From: CAYSCW01 sp964429795
GTDB lineage: Bacteria > Acidobacteriota > Aminicenantia > Aminicenantales > Aminicenantaceae
Reading direction: 5' to 3'
Length of the DNA stretch: 64,000 bases
Assembly: GCA_964429795.1 (NCBI GenBank)
Contig: CAYSCW010000003.1
Location: 62,001-126,000 of the forward strand
Below the pieces are notes generated by a model that saw nothing but the letters and a program-made list of their open reading frames with translations, was not told the origin of the DNA and ran no database searches. Shown here piece after piece: positions 34,296 to 42,998 of this stretch (positions are counted from its first letter, which is position 1; every line of letters starts with the position of its first letter). The position numbers and the translations under genes are program-made.

Positions 34296-35465
34296 TTAGC
34301 TAGACAAATATTGGAAGAGCTTTTGGTACTTTTCCATCACTCGCGGCCAAGAATAGTGCTCTTGAACATATCTTAATCCATTCTTCCCCATGGCTCTTCT
34401 CAATCTGGAATCTTGAAGCAGAAGGTTAAGACTCTCTTCGAATTCTTCACAGGAGGAATAGTACAGGCCGCTTCTTCCTTGGATGGCATGGCTTCGGAGA
34501 GCCTCTGTTGCCTCTTGGACTAGAATGGGCGTCTCAACCATCATCGACTCCAGAGCGGCCATGCACAGACTTTCAAATCGAGACGGATGGACTGTGGCCA
34601 AGGCGGAGGCCATGGCCACATTCTTTTCTTCAGAAGGAATAAATCCAAGGTATCTGATCTTGGAATGCTGTGGCAAATCCATCAACAGCTTTCCGATCAG
34701 AACAAGGCTTACCTCAGGATGGGAGCGATTGTAAGCAAGAAAACAATCGATCAGATCCTGACATCCTTTACCCGGTTCTATCCGGCCCGCATAAAGAATG
34801 TAAGGAGGCCACACATTATACCTGAAAAAGAAAGATGAACTGTCTTTGACTTCAGGCACATCCACACCCACACCCGCTATATCCTGGTACTTGCCCTCGA
34901 AGGAAAAAAGGCGTGCAAGCAAATCTCTTTCAGAAGCGGTGTTGAAGATGAAGGCATCTGGGATGGAGAAAACTTCCTTCATGATATCAAGATACAAGGG
35001 AGGCTCATCATGCGCGGTGGGCACCAGCACTTTTCTGCCTTCAGTCCTTTTCAAGCCCCAGTAGGTGTTGTAATAGAGATAGGTGAAAAAGATGAGGAAG
35101 TCATAAGAAAAAGATTCTTTCTCCAAAGCCTTGATGAGAGCTGGTGAGTAGGGCCCTTGCCTTTCCAGCCAATTCAACTCATCCTGGTGGCTGTGGTCTT
35201 GGGAGAAAACCTGCTCAGAAAATCTGTTGAATGAAACGATGTCCCGCTCTCTGTCCACAGGAAAACGCTTGATAACCACTCCCTTAAGAAGGACTTCTCC
35301 AGGGGAATACACATTCTTCCAGCTGATATAATCCTGGGCGCATGTGGTGTAGACCACACAATCATGACCTGAATCGGCTAATCTTTCAGCCAGCTGGCGG
35401 CAATGAAGTTCCGAGCCACCCATCACCTCTTTTCCGTATCTCTGGATGGCAAAGGCAATCTTCAT
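34296..35465 (-). CDS. GT4 glycosyltransferase (A' of the A-B-B'-A' set)
   Basis: A 389-residue retaining GT-B enzyme. N-terminal MKIAFAIQRYGKEVMGGSELH acceptor-side segment; C-terminal ILYAGRIEPGKGCQDLI and a donor-site region ending PSRFESLCMAALESM (E-x7-E). It is clearly a paralogue of the enzyme at 37603-38778 (MKVAFVCQRYGMEISGGAELH, same length within two residues). It starts 6 bases after the upstream gene. Likely adds a sugar in a surface polysaccharide or glycan; substrate not predictable. Confidence 0.87.
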   Translation of the reverse strand: MKIAFAIQRYGKEVMGGSELHCRQLAERLADSGHDCVVYTTCAQDYISWKNVYSPGEVLLKGVVIKRFPVDRERDIVSFNRFSEQVFSQDHSHQDELNWLERQGPYSPALIKALEKESFSYDFLIFFTYLYYNTYWGLKRTEGRKVLVPTAHDEPPLYLDIMKEVFSIPDAFIFNTASERDLLARLFSFEGKYQDIAGVGVDVPEVKDSSSFFFRYNVWPPYILYAGRIEPGKGCQDLIDCFLAYNRSHPEVSLVLIGKLLMDLPQHSKIRYLGFIPSEEKNVAMASALATVHPSRFESLCMAALESMMVETPILVQEATEALRSHAIQGRSGLYYSSCEEFEESLNLLLQDSRLRRAMGKNGLRYVQEHYSWPRVMEKYQKLFQYLSS

Positions 35466-35471
35466 CTTCCT

Positions 35472-36539
35472 TCACTCCAAGAGGTCCATCAGCTTCTTCT
35501 TCAGAACCTCTTCCAGTTTTAACTCCTTGAATCTTTGCAATCTCTGCCGCTGACCCTGGATGAGCTTTTCCCTTAATTTTCTATGGTGAGCCACCATATC
35601 CACAAGCTCGGCCACGTACTCCACTCTTTTGCTTTTAAGCAGAACACCCGCATCCCCCAGAGTGAAAGGCACCGCACAACACTCATAGGCGATCACAGGA
35701 AGGTCAAAAATCAGGCATTCAATGAAGGGCAAACCGAAGCCCTCGTGTTCACTCATGGAGAGAAAAACATCGGAGGCCTTGTAGAGAGCAAACATCTCCT
35801 CATCAGGAATGTGTCCGGTAAAGCAGATCTCCTCCGGCTTCAGATAGAACTCATCGGCCAAGCGAACGAGGCTTTCATAATATTTGGGAATAGTTGATGT
35901 CTTTCCCACCACGATCAACCTGACTAAGGGGGAGACATATTTCTTGAAATAAAAGGTCACTCGAATCAGGTCTTCTACCTTCTTGTTAGGAGCAATCCGC
36001 CCCACAAAAAGAATATTGGTGCGGTCATCGCGGAAGAGATCATACAGAAACTGGCTGGGTGGTTTCTGGTATTTCTCAAAATCCAAAAAAAGAGGAAAGA
36101 CCTCGGCTCTTTTGAAGCCGAGCTTGAGTATCTCTTGCTGGTTATACTCTGAGTCGGCCAAAACCAGGGAAACATGTGGAATCAAAGACTCCAGCTCCTC
36201 TCTGCCCCGGCGTGAAATTCTCGCCAGTTCCTGACTGAAATCCAGGAAAAAATCCTGAGGAGTGATGTTATGATAGATCATGACTTTTTTACTGGGCAGA
36301 CTCATGAAGGCCTCGGTCAGCGGTGACGGCAAGGCAAAGTGAAGGATGGTGATATCAGAAGAAGAGGGCTTGGAAAAAGCTTCAAATAACTCACTTTCCT
36401 GTTCAAGGCCTTTATCGCGGGAGATACAATAAATCTGGGACTCATATCCCTGGGAGAGGAAAAAATGTTTCATATGGAAGGACGTGTCTCCGATAGCATC
36501 TCCCCGATGAAAGGCGGGCAGGAGCTGGTCTACTCTCAT
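35472..36539 (-). CDS. GT4 glycosyltransferase (B' of the A-B-B'-A' set)
   Basis: A 355-residue GT-B enzyme, exactly the same length as the upstream neighbour and alike along its whole length (MIYHNITPQDFF / MIYHNITPHDFF, LFVGRIAPNKKVEDLI / LYVGRLIPNKKFEDVI, SEHEGFGLPFIE / SEHEGFGVPLVE). The SEHEGFG...E motif is the E-x7-E donor site. The start overlaps the upstream stop by 4 bases (ATGA), so translation is coupled. Tandem duplication followed by divergence is the simplest origin. Confidence 0.88.
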   Translation of the reverse strand: MRVDQLLPAFHRGDAIGDTSFHMKHFFLSQGYESQIYCISRDKGLEQESELFEAFSKPSSSDITILHFALPSPLTEAFMSLPSKKVMIYHNITPQDFFLDFSQELARISRRGREELESLIPHVSLVLADSEYNQQEILKLGFKRAEVFPLFLDFEKYQKPPSQFLYDLFRDDRTNILFVGRIAPNKKVEDLIRVTFYFKKYVSPLVRLIVVGKTSTIPKYYESLVRLADEFYLKPEEICFTGHIPDEEMFALYKASDVFLSMSEHEGFGLPFIECLIFDLPVIAYECCAVPFTLGDAGVLLKSKRVEYVAELVDMVAHHRKLREKLIQGQRQRLQRFKELKLEEVLKKKLMDLLE

Positions 36540-37603
36540 TTTTTGCTCACCTTTTCCACATGCCGCAGCAAAATCTTCCTGACATTTTCCTTTCTGTACC
36601 TCTCTAAGGCCTTCAACTGGGAATCAATCAATCTCTTTTTTAAACCATTCTCCTTGATGATTCTATCCAGAAGAGATGCTGTTCCCAGGAAATTCTTTTT
36701 AAAGAGAAGAAGCCCTCCTCCGTTCATGGTCTCTTCCACAGCTCCCGCAGCGTAAGCCACCACAGGGACCTTCATGTAGAAAGATTCCACGAGCGGCACG
36801 CCAAAGCCCTCGTGCTCACTGAAGCTTAAATAGATGTCTGCTAATCTGTAAAAAGCAATCAATTCGGAAAATTCCACATGCCCGGTGAAGTGAACATCTC
36901 TCAGACCAAGCCTTGAGAGCAAATCCTGAAGCGCTCCATAATACCTCTCCAATCCTCTGTAATCACCCACCAACACCAGCTGTGATTGAGAGCTGAAATA
37001 TTTTTTGTAGAAAAAGAAGGTCTTGATCACATCCTCGAACTTTTTATTGGGTATCAAACGGCCCACATAGAGGATGGTGGTTTTTCCGTTGGAAAAAACG
37101 TCCCGTGTTACCGGATCCCCTTCCTGATCAAACTTTGAAAAATCGAGAAGCAGAGGAAGAATACCGGTCTCAGAATAGCCCACATCTTCAAGCTCTCTGC
37201 GGTTGTATTCGGAGTCTCCAAGAGCCATATCCACCTTGTCCACAAAGAGCCTGATTTCCAGGCGTCCTTTGTAACACTCTCTGGCCAGAATCCGGTGGTA
37301 ACCGACGAAGAAGTCATGGGGAGTGATGTTGTGGTAGATCATGATTTTCTTATCCGGGATGCGGAAGAACATCTTGGAGAGAGGAGACCCGATGGAAAAA
37401 TGAAAGATAACTACGTTCTTGGGGGAGCTATATCTTCTGTATTCTCTGAAATCTTTCACGTATCCGGCCATGCGGGGATCGTAGAACCGGACGAATATTT
37501 CGGAAGGGAAACCTTCCTCCTTGAGGACTTTCTGAATTTCCAGCATCTCATCTGAGATAGCATCGCCGTAACTCAGGGATGTGGCAAACTGGTGGACCTC
37601 CAC
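36536..37603 (-). CDS. GT4 glycosyltransferase (B of the A-B-B'-A' set)
   Basis: A 355-residue GT-B enzyme: FHFSIGSPLSKMF and KIMIYHNITPHDFF in the N-domain, ILYVGRLIPNKKFED and SEHEGFGVPLVE in the C-domain. It overlaps the preceding glycosyltransferase by one base and the following one by four. With the others it forms a compact transferase operon headed by two small coiled-coil proteins. Confidence 0.88.
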   Translation of the reverse strand: MEVHQFATSLSYGDAISDEMLEIQKVLKEEGFPSEIFVRFYDPRMAGYVKDFREYRRYSSPKNVVIFHFSIGSPLSKMFFRIPDKKIMIYHNITPHDFFVGYHRILARECYKGRLEIRLFVDKVDMALGDSEYNRRELEDVGYSETGILPLLLDFSKFDQEGDPVTRDVFSNGKTTILYVGRLIPNKKFEDVIKTFFFYKKYFSSQSQLVLVGDYRGLERYYGALQDLLSRLGLRDVHFTGHVEFSELIAFYRLADIYLSFSEHEGFGVPLVESFYMKVPVVAYAAGAVEETMNGGGLLLFKKNFLGTASLLDRIIKENGLKKRLIDSQLKALERYRKENVRKILLRHVEKVSKK

Positions 37604-38778
37604 TATTCCTCCTTCTCCAGCCGTTCAACAAGGGAGAGGTATTTTTGCTCGATGGTCTCCCAAGTGTAATGATGCATGAAGTATTGGCGTCCGTTTTTCC
37701 CCATCGCTCTCCGCAATCGGGGAGAGGAGAGGAGCAAAGTCAAGGCCTCTTCGAATTCCTCGTAATTCTCATAGAAAAATCCGGCGTTGCTCCTCAGACA
37801 TTGCCCCTTGAGAACATCGCATCTTCCATTGGCCAAAACAGGCTTTTCTGCGGCCCAGGCCTCCAGAGTCACCATGGAAAGACTCTCAAAAAAAGATGGC
37901 ATAACCAGAAGCAATGACCCATCCAGAGCAGAAAATTTCATCTCATCGGATAAAAAGCCCAGATGGTGAATATCAGGATGGGGAGGGATGTCCAAAATAG
38001 TGCTTCCGATCAATACCAGTTTGATCGGCAAGCCTGTCTCTCTCTTAAAGAAGAGAAAAAAATCGAAGAGCTCGTCACAGCCTTTGTTCTCATCGATTCT
38101 TCCGATGTAGATGACATAGTCGCCGTCAATTCTATACTTTTTACGAAACTTTTGACTGGAAAAATGGGATGGAATCTCTGCTCCCACACCGACCACATCG
38201 CCAGGGATATGGTCATTGCAGGAAAGAGCGTTTATCATCTCCCTTTCTTCTTTGGAATTATAGACAATTGCCCGGGGCATCCTGAATAAATCCTTGAATA
38301 TGTTGAGTTGAATCACGGGATCCTTCTCAGCGGTAGGAACCAGAATGCCTTTCTGGGGAACAGCATGGATTCCCCAGTAGGAATGGTAATAACGGTAGCT
38401 GAAGAAAACAAAGTAATCGTAATCATCCTGATGGTCTTTTATGTATTGGATAAGGGGAGGAGAGGAAGGGCCTTCTTCTTCCAGCCACCTCAATTCGTCT
38501 TCTATCCTGTGTTCGTTCTCTACAATAAATTTTTGGATTCGTCCGAACTTAACCGGATCCCTGGTTTTGGACACAGAAAACCTTCTCACCGGAATCCCGT
38601 TGATGACCTCCAGCCCCTTGGGGTAGTGATTCTTCCAGGTGATGTAGTCAAAAGCCCTGGTGGTCAAAGCCTCGACTTCCCAGTGTTTCCTCATGTGTTC
38701 AGCAACCCAGCGACAGTGGAGCTCTGCCCCGCCGCTGATCTCCATTCCATATCTCTGGCAGACAAAGGCGACTTTCAT
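37603..38778 (-). CDS. GT4 glycosyltransferase (A of the A-B-B'-A' set)
   Basis: A 391-residue GT-B enzyme with the N-terminal segment MKVAFVCQRYGMEISGGAELH, VIYIGRIDENKGCDELF for nucleotide binding, and MPSFFESLSMVTLEAW as donor motif. Paralogue of the gene at 34296-35465, which begins almost identically. The start overlaps the upstream coiled-coil gene by 4 bases (ATGA). Confidence 0.88.
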   Translation of the reverse strand: MKVAFVCQRYGMEISGGAELHCRWVAEHMRKHWEVEALTTRAFDYITWKNHYPKGLEVINGIPVRRFSVSKTRDPVKFGRIQKFIVENEHRIEDELRWLEEEGPSSPPLIQYIKDHQDDYDYFVFFSYRYYHSYWGIHAVPQKGILVPTAEKDPVIQLNIFKDLFRMPRAIVYNSKEEREMINALSCNDHIPGDVVGVGAEIPSHFSSQKFRKKYRIDGDYVIYIGRIDENKGCDELFDFFLFFKRETGLPIKLVLIGSTILDIPPHPDIHHLGFLSDEMKFSALDGSLLLVMPSFFESLSMVTLEAWAAEKPVLANGRCDVLKGQCLRSNAGFFYENYEEFEEALTLLLSSPRLRRAMGKNGRQYFMHHYTWETIEQKYLSLVERLEKEE

Positions 38779-39329
38779 TTGAGGATCTGTTTCTCCACAG
38801 CTCTTTCCCTCTTGCCCAGAAACTCAAAATCTTTTTCCATGATGCGCGTTTTTAGCCTCAAGTTCTCCTCTTCGATCTTCAACTTGGTAAGCTCAACCAC
38901 AATGTTATGAGAAAGGCTATGAAGGAGTTTTGTGTACTCCATCGCTCTTTTTAGTCTCTGGTCTACCTCATCAATCGAAGCCGACAAAAAATCCAACCGT
39001 CTGTTTGTCTGATCAAGGATCAACACGGTTTCCCTGAATTGGGCATAAACGGGAAAAATGAGCAATTTGATGAGCGGAGAGAACGGCTTGGTGAGTTTTA
39101 GAAGAATTCGCTTCATCTTGGCCTTTATTCCTGAGGTTTCGTATTGTTCCAGAACAGAAGGACTGGTTTTGGCTGGGGAATATTCTCTCCGGAATTCCTT
39201 CCGAGCCCCCTTTGGCCTCTGAGCTATTTTCTTCTTGATCTGGTCCATGATATTCGCCACATCGATGTTTTCATAATCAATCTTTATCTCTCCCTCTTTG
39301 TATTTTCTCCCTTTTTCTTCCTTATTCAT
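38775..39329 (-). CDS. Coiled-coil protein with central hydrophobic segment, unknown
   Basis: A 184-residue protein: charged, disordered-looking first 70 residues, a basic amphipathic/hydrophobic part PFSPLIKLLIFPVYAQF near 89-105, then a long coiled coil to the end (DQTNRRLDFLSASIDEVDQR and so on). No domain is recognised. It is coupled to the first glycosyltransferase gene by an ATGA overlap, so it may anchor or scaffold the transferases at the membrane; this is inferred from position only. Confidence 0.75.
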   Translation of the reverse strand: MNKEEKGRKYKEGEIKIDYENIDVANIMDQIKKKIAQRPKGARKEFRREYSPAKTSPSVLEQYETSGIKAKMKRILLKLTKPFSPLIKLLIFPVYAQFRETVLILDQTNRRLDFLSASIDEVDQRLKRAMEYTKLLHSLSHNIVVELTKLKIEEENLRLKTRIMEKDFEFLGKRERAVEKQILK

Positions 39330-39358
39330 GGTTATCCCTCCAGGAATGGCGAGCTTTT

Positions 39359-39568
39359 TTATTTATTCTTGAAGAGGAAATTCTCATAGATGCTCTGCAC
39401 ATCCTGAATATCAGGAAGAGCACGGAGTTTCATCTCCTTGATTTCTCTGATTTCCCGCTCTGTCAAGAGTCCTTCCCTCTTCTTGTCGTCTATCTTCTTC
39501 TTAATCTCCTCCAAAATCCTCTTCTTTTCTTTTTCATCCAAGCATTTTATTTCAAAGAAATCAGTCAT
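39359..39568 (-). CDS. Small charged helical protein at the head of the glycosyltransferase operon
   Basis: A 69-residue protein rich in Lys and Glu (EKKRILEEIKKKIDDKKREG). AAGGGGG lies before its ATG, and 29 bases separate it from the next gene. No family recognised. Composition suggests a single long helix pair with a C-terminal LPDIQDVQSIYENFLF segment. Confidence 0.65.
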   Translation of the reverse strand: MTDFFEIKCLDEKEKKRILEEIKKKIDDKKREGLLTEREIREIKEMKLRALPDIQDVQSIYENFLFKNK

Positions 39569-39980
39569 TGCTTTCCCCCTTGTTTTGTGTCATCGGTAAG
39601 CTTTTATCCTGTGATTGCCTTTCCAAGAGAGGCATTTTAATCCATTTGAAGGGGGACAGGCAACTTTTTTCATTAAACATCTCCATTTTCGCCATAGAGG
39701 TGAGGACTGGGGGGTCGTCAGCACGCTGATTTTCCCCAGCGAGAAAAATCAGCTCCCGTTCGGACTTCGCTCTTCTCTCCTACGGAGAGAAACCGTGCCC
39801 GCTCAGTCCTCACAGGGGCTTCCTCACCCCCCAGCCCTCACCGTTTTCACACATTCAATTATATCTGTACTGATCATCCTTCTGGAAATGCTTGATAAAA
39901 GCAGCCTGTCCCCATTCTATTTGAAATGATCGTCTGTCTGTGCTAATTAAGTTAGAGTTCATATGGATTGAGGAAAAAGG
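39569..39980. repeat. Large nested inverted-repeat element in a 412-base gene-free stretch
   Basis: Outer arms: GGGGACAGGC near 39652-39661 and GCCTGTCCCC near 39904-39913, with similarity continuing inward (CTTTTTTC / tAAAAG). Middle arms: GGTGAGGACTGGGGGGT (39699-39715) and ACCCCCCAGCCCTCACC (39826-39842), one mismatch. Inner hairpin: GCTGATTTTCCCC...AAAAATCAGC (39725-39752). Such nested palindromes are typical of REP/MITE elements. There is no gene inside. Confidence 0.65.
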
Positions 39981-40442
39981 ATGAATGAGCTTAAGAAAAA
40001 ACTGAGAATAGGAGTTATCGGAGGAGCGAATCCTTCTCAAGGATCGTATAACCTTGCCCTGAAGGTGGGCAGACTGATTGCTGAGAACGATGCCATCCTC
40101 ATCTGCGGAGGCCTCGGCGGGGTCATGGAAGCTTCATCCCGGGGAGCCAAGGAAGCAGGAGGCGTGACCGTGGGGATTCTTCCGGGGAACTCAAAGCTTG
40201 ATGCCAATCCCCATATCGATCTCGCCATCACCACCGGACTGGGCTACGCCAGAAATTCCCTGGTGGCCATGAACTCAGATGTCATTATTGCCGTGGACGG
40301 ACAGTACGGAACTTTAACCGAAATCGCCTACGGATTCATCTACGGAAAGAAAGTCATCGGGCTGGGAACATGGGATATCCGGGGAGTTATCAAAGCGGGC
40401 ACGGCTGAGGAAGCCGTGAAGCTTGCTTTGGGCAATCCATGA
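39981..40442 (+). CDS. TIGR00725-type LOG-like Rossmann protein
   Basis: A 153-residue protein with RIGVIGGANPSQGSYN at the N-terminus, CGGLGGVMEASSRGAKEAGG (LOG-like phosphoribohydrolase loop) and a second glycine-rich part. LOG proteins release cytokinin-type bases from nucleotides in plants and act on AMP-like compounds in bacteria; this shorter TIGR00725 branch is uncharacterised. It lacks the full PGGxGTxxE motif (VDGQYGTLTEIAYG here). The gene precedes truA by 124 bases on the same strand. Confidence 0.82.
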   Translation: MNELKKKLRIGVIGGANPSQGSYNLALKVGRLIAENDAILICGGLGGVMEASSRGAKEAGGVTVGILPGNSKLDANPHIDLAITTGLGYARNSLVAMNSDVIIAVDGQYGTLTEIAYGFIYGKKVIGLGTWDIRGVIKAGTAEEAVKLALGNP

Positions 40443-40566
40443 TTCTTCCCCTCTCCAATTTTGGAACAAGATGAGGAATCGAGACAAGAAACAAGCCAAA
40501 AAAGAAATTTCCAAGACACTGTCTGCGAAGAGGTAAATAGGAGAAAATAGAGGGAGGTATTTTAAA

Positions 40567-41298
40567 ATGCCCCAGAACTATAAGCTCGTCTTCAGCTATG
40601 ACGGAACAGATTTCCACGGCTGGCAACGGCAGCCCCGAAAACGGACTGTTCAAGGCGTGATCGAGGATTTGCTGGAGAGAATCGTCCATAAGAGAACACC
40701 TGTCACAGGTGCAGGAAGGACAGATGCGGGCGTCCATGCTCAAGGCCAAGTCGCTCACTTCAAGGTCAAAACCAGTATGAAGGAAGAAGAGCTCTGCCGG
40801 GCCCTGAATTCTCTGCTGCCCCCTGATGTGCGGGTTGTTTCTCTGGCGAAAGCCGACCCCGACTTCCACGCCCGAAAAATGGCTCACTCCAAAATCTATC
40901 AATACCGCATATTTAACTCTCCCCGCATCACCCCCTTCCTCATCCGCTATGTCCACCAGTGGTCCTCTCCCCTTGATATCACTCAGATGAAAAAGGCCGC
41001 TTCCCTCTTCATCAGGGAAGCCGACTTTTCTGGCTTTTCATCCAACAGGTTTCTCTATCCAGTAAGGAAGGTCCTCTCTTCTGATATAACAAAAAAGAGT
41101 CATGAAATCACCTACACCGTGGAGGCCAATGGATTCTTAAGATACATGGTCAGGACCATGGTGGGGACTCTGCTGGAAATAGGCAGAGGAAAATTCCCTC
41201 CTTCGATCATCGATGAAATCTTCGAAGAGAAGCAGCGTTCCCTGGCCGGTCCTACAGCCCCAGCCAAGGGACTATGCCTGATGAAGGTGATCTACTGA
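40567..41298 (+). CDS. truA: tRNA pseudouridine synthase A
   Basis: A 243-residue enzyme that isomerises U38-U40 of tRNA anticodon stems. Seen: YDGTDFHGWQRQP, the catalytic-Asp motif GAGRTDAGVHAQGQV, KIYQYRI and FLRYMVRTMVGTLLEIG. AGGGAGG lies before the ATG. Its last 7 bases overlap the end of rimI on the opposite strand. Confidence 0.95.
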   Translation: MPQNYKLVFSYDGTDFHGWQRQPRKRTVQGVIEDLLERIVHKRTPVTGAGRTDAGVHAQGQVAHFKVKTSMKEEELCRALNSLLPPDVRVVSLAKADPDFHARKMAHSKIYQYRIFNSPRITPFLIRYVHQWSSPLDITQMKKAASLFIREADFSGFSSNRFLYPVRKVLSSDITKKSHEITYTVEANGFLRYMVRTMVGTLLEIGRGKFPPSIIDEIFEEKQRSLAGPTAPAKGLCLMKVIY

Positions 41299-41726
41299 AC
41301 AAGGCGCCTTCCCATGATGATGGCGTGTTCCTCGGGATTCCGGTAATAGTCCTTCCTTATGCCCACTATTTCAAAATCCAATTTTCTGTACAGGTTCAGA
41401 GCTGCCGTGTTGGAAGGTCTAACCTCTAAAAAAATGAATTTTGTTCTGTTTTTTCTCAATTGAGACAGCAGTTGTCTCAACACCGTCTCTCCGATACCCA
41501 TTCTTCTGTAATCTGGGTGGATGGCGATATTACTGATCTGAACCTCCTTATTCAGGGTCCAGTAAATGAAATAGCCGATAATCCTCTTCTCGATGCTGTG
41601 AATAATGACATAAGGATGAGAGACCGGATAGTTGTGGATCTCACCAAGAAAGGCGGATTCATGCCAGGGATTGGTGAATGAGACCCTCTCGATTGCCCAC
41701 ACTTCAGGCACATCGTCATCCATCAT
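41292..41726 (-). CDS. rimI: Ribosomal-protein-alanine N-acetyltransferase RimI
   Basis: A 144-residue GNAT enzyme with the acetyl-CoA loop DYRRMGIGETVLRQLL and FLEVRPSNTAALNLYRKLDF. Characterised RimI acetylates the N-terminal Ala of ribosomal protein S18. Position directly after tsaB is the usual tsaB-rimI pairing in bacteria. It overlaps truA tail-to-tail by 7 bases, leaving no room for a conventional terminator between them. Confidence 0.88.
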   Translation of the reverse strand: MMDDDVPEVWAIERVSFTNPWHESAFLGEIHNYPVSHPYVIIHSIEKRIIGYFIYWTLNKEVQISNIAIHPDYRRMGIGETVLRQLLSQLRKNRTKFIFLEVRPSNTAALNLYRKLDFEIVGIRKDYYRNPEEHAIIMGRRLVQ

Positions 41727-41766
41727 CTTCCTGAAATAAAAGAAGTTCTGTGGAAATTTTTCTCCC

Positions 41767-42447
41767 TTAATCTTTCTCCTCCGCCTGCGACTTCCTAAAA
41801 TAGAGAGGCCGGACCTGGCGAAAATCTTTGCCTTTGTTATCCCTCAGCATCTGGTATCCCAATAGCCCAATCTCATGGGCGATAAAAAGGGAACGCGAAG
41901 ATAGTCGCGCTTTATCCTTGAAATATTGAAAAATTTTCTCTTTGTAAACATCGACTCCGCTCCCGATAAAATGAATGACTCGGTGCGAAGGAAGAAGAGA
42001 GAAGAAACGGTCAGGGGAATAGGCTCCCTGAGGAACAATCTCATTCAGCTTTTTTCCCCTTGATTCGAAAAGACCTGCATAGATTTCTCCTTTCTTCGCA
42101 TCCAGGAGCGGGGAAAGGAGGCGCTTTTGAGGGTCCTTCAGTTTGAGAGCCAATGCCTCCAGGGTAGATACCGGAGCAATCGGTTTTCCCGAAGCCCAGC
42201 CAAATGATTTGATCGTGCTCAAACCGATCCGAATCCCTGTAAAAGAGCCCGGCCCGACAGAAAGGGCATAGCCATCGACATCCTGGATATCAAGGCTGTT
42301 GCTCTCCAGGATAAAATCAATAGCAGGAAGGAGCTTCTCTGAATGGGTCATGGGAGATTCCAGGTTAACCTCAGCCAGAAGCGTTGTCTTTCTCAACAGG
42401 GCCACAGAGCCCGAGAACGTGGTTGTATCCACGGCCAGGATAAGCAT
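41767..42447 (-). CDS. tsaB: tRNA threonylcarbamoyladenosine synthesis protein TsaB
   Basis: A 226-residue ASKHA-fold protein: LILAVDTTTFSGSVALL at the start and DGYALSVGPGSFTGIRIGLS in the family-specific segment. TsaB forms a heterodimer with TsaD for the t6A modification of ANN-decoding tRNAs. It begins 11 bases after the last gene of the citrate-type operon and continues on the same strand into rimI, so it is probably co-transcribed. Confidence 0.92.
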   Translation of the reverse strand: MLILAVDTTTFSGSVALLRKTTLLAEVNLESPMTHSEKLLPAIDFILESNSLDIQDVDGYALSVGPGSFTGIRIGLSTIKSFGWASGKPIAPVSTLEALALKLKDPQKRLLSPLLDAKKGEIYAGLFESRGKKLNEIVPQGAYSPDRFFSLLPSHRVIHFIGSGVDVYKEKIFQYFKDKARLSSRSLFIAHEIGLLGYQMLRDNKGKDFRQVRPLYFRKSQAEEKD

Positions 42448-42457
42448 AAATGATTAC

Positions 42458-42997
42458 CTATTTGATGGTTTTCCCATAGTCGAAAAGACCTCCAGCCATA
42501 AAAATATCACATTGAACCTGACTCATGGGATTAAATTGAAAGATGATATTTTTGGTGATGTTTCTTCCCGAACTTTTTCGAAAGTCGATTTCAACCAGGT
42601 CTCCTGTCTCCAAGCCCTTCTGAGCCACTAACTCTTCAAGCTGGGGACCCCTCAGGAGAGGGAAACCCGAATTGATTGCATTCCGGAAGTAGATGGCCCC
42701 GAAGGAAGGCGCAAGAATGCATCTGATTTTCAATGAAATGAAGCAATCCACAGCCTGTTGACGAGATGAGCCTGCCCCAAAATTTCTTCCGGCAACGATG
42801 ATGTCTCCGGACCTGGCTTTTTGGGCGAAATCCTTCCATCCTTCCAGATTTCCCATGGCATATTGTCCCATCTCGGAAAGCTCAGTGATATGAAGAAAGG
42901 CGTTGTGATAGATCTGGTCGGTATCGATGTCCGCGATCAATTTTCCCTCTTCGTCCAAAATAACCCAGATCCTTCCTTGATGAATCGTGCTTTTCAT
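42458..42997 (-). CDS. Aconitase/isopropylmalate isomerase small subunit, divergent (pair 1)
   Basis: The start at 42997, one base after the large-subunit stop, gives 179 residues (MKSTIHQGRIWVIL); a longer frame upstream is only the large subunit out of frame. Swivel-domain motifs are present: IDTDQIYHNAFL instead of the common NTDxIIP, GRNFGAGSSRQQA (substrate loop with the SSR motif) and GAIYFRNAINSGFPLL. It must pair with the large subunit next to it. The unusual metal-loop region suggests a substrate different from that of pair 2. Confidence 0.82.
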   Translation of the reverse strand: MKSTIHQGRIWVILDEEGKLIADIDTDQIYHNAFLHITELSEMGQYAMGNLEGWKDFAQKARSGDIIVAGRNFGAGSSRQQAVDCFISLKIRCILAPSFGAIYFRNAINSGFPLLRGPQLEELVAQKGLETGDLVEIDFRKSSGRNITKNIIFQFNPMSQVQCDIFMAGGLFDYGKTIK

Positions 42998-42998
42998 C

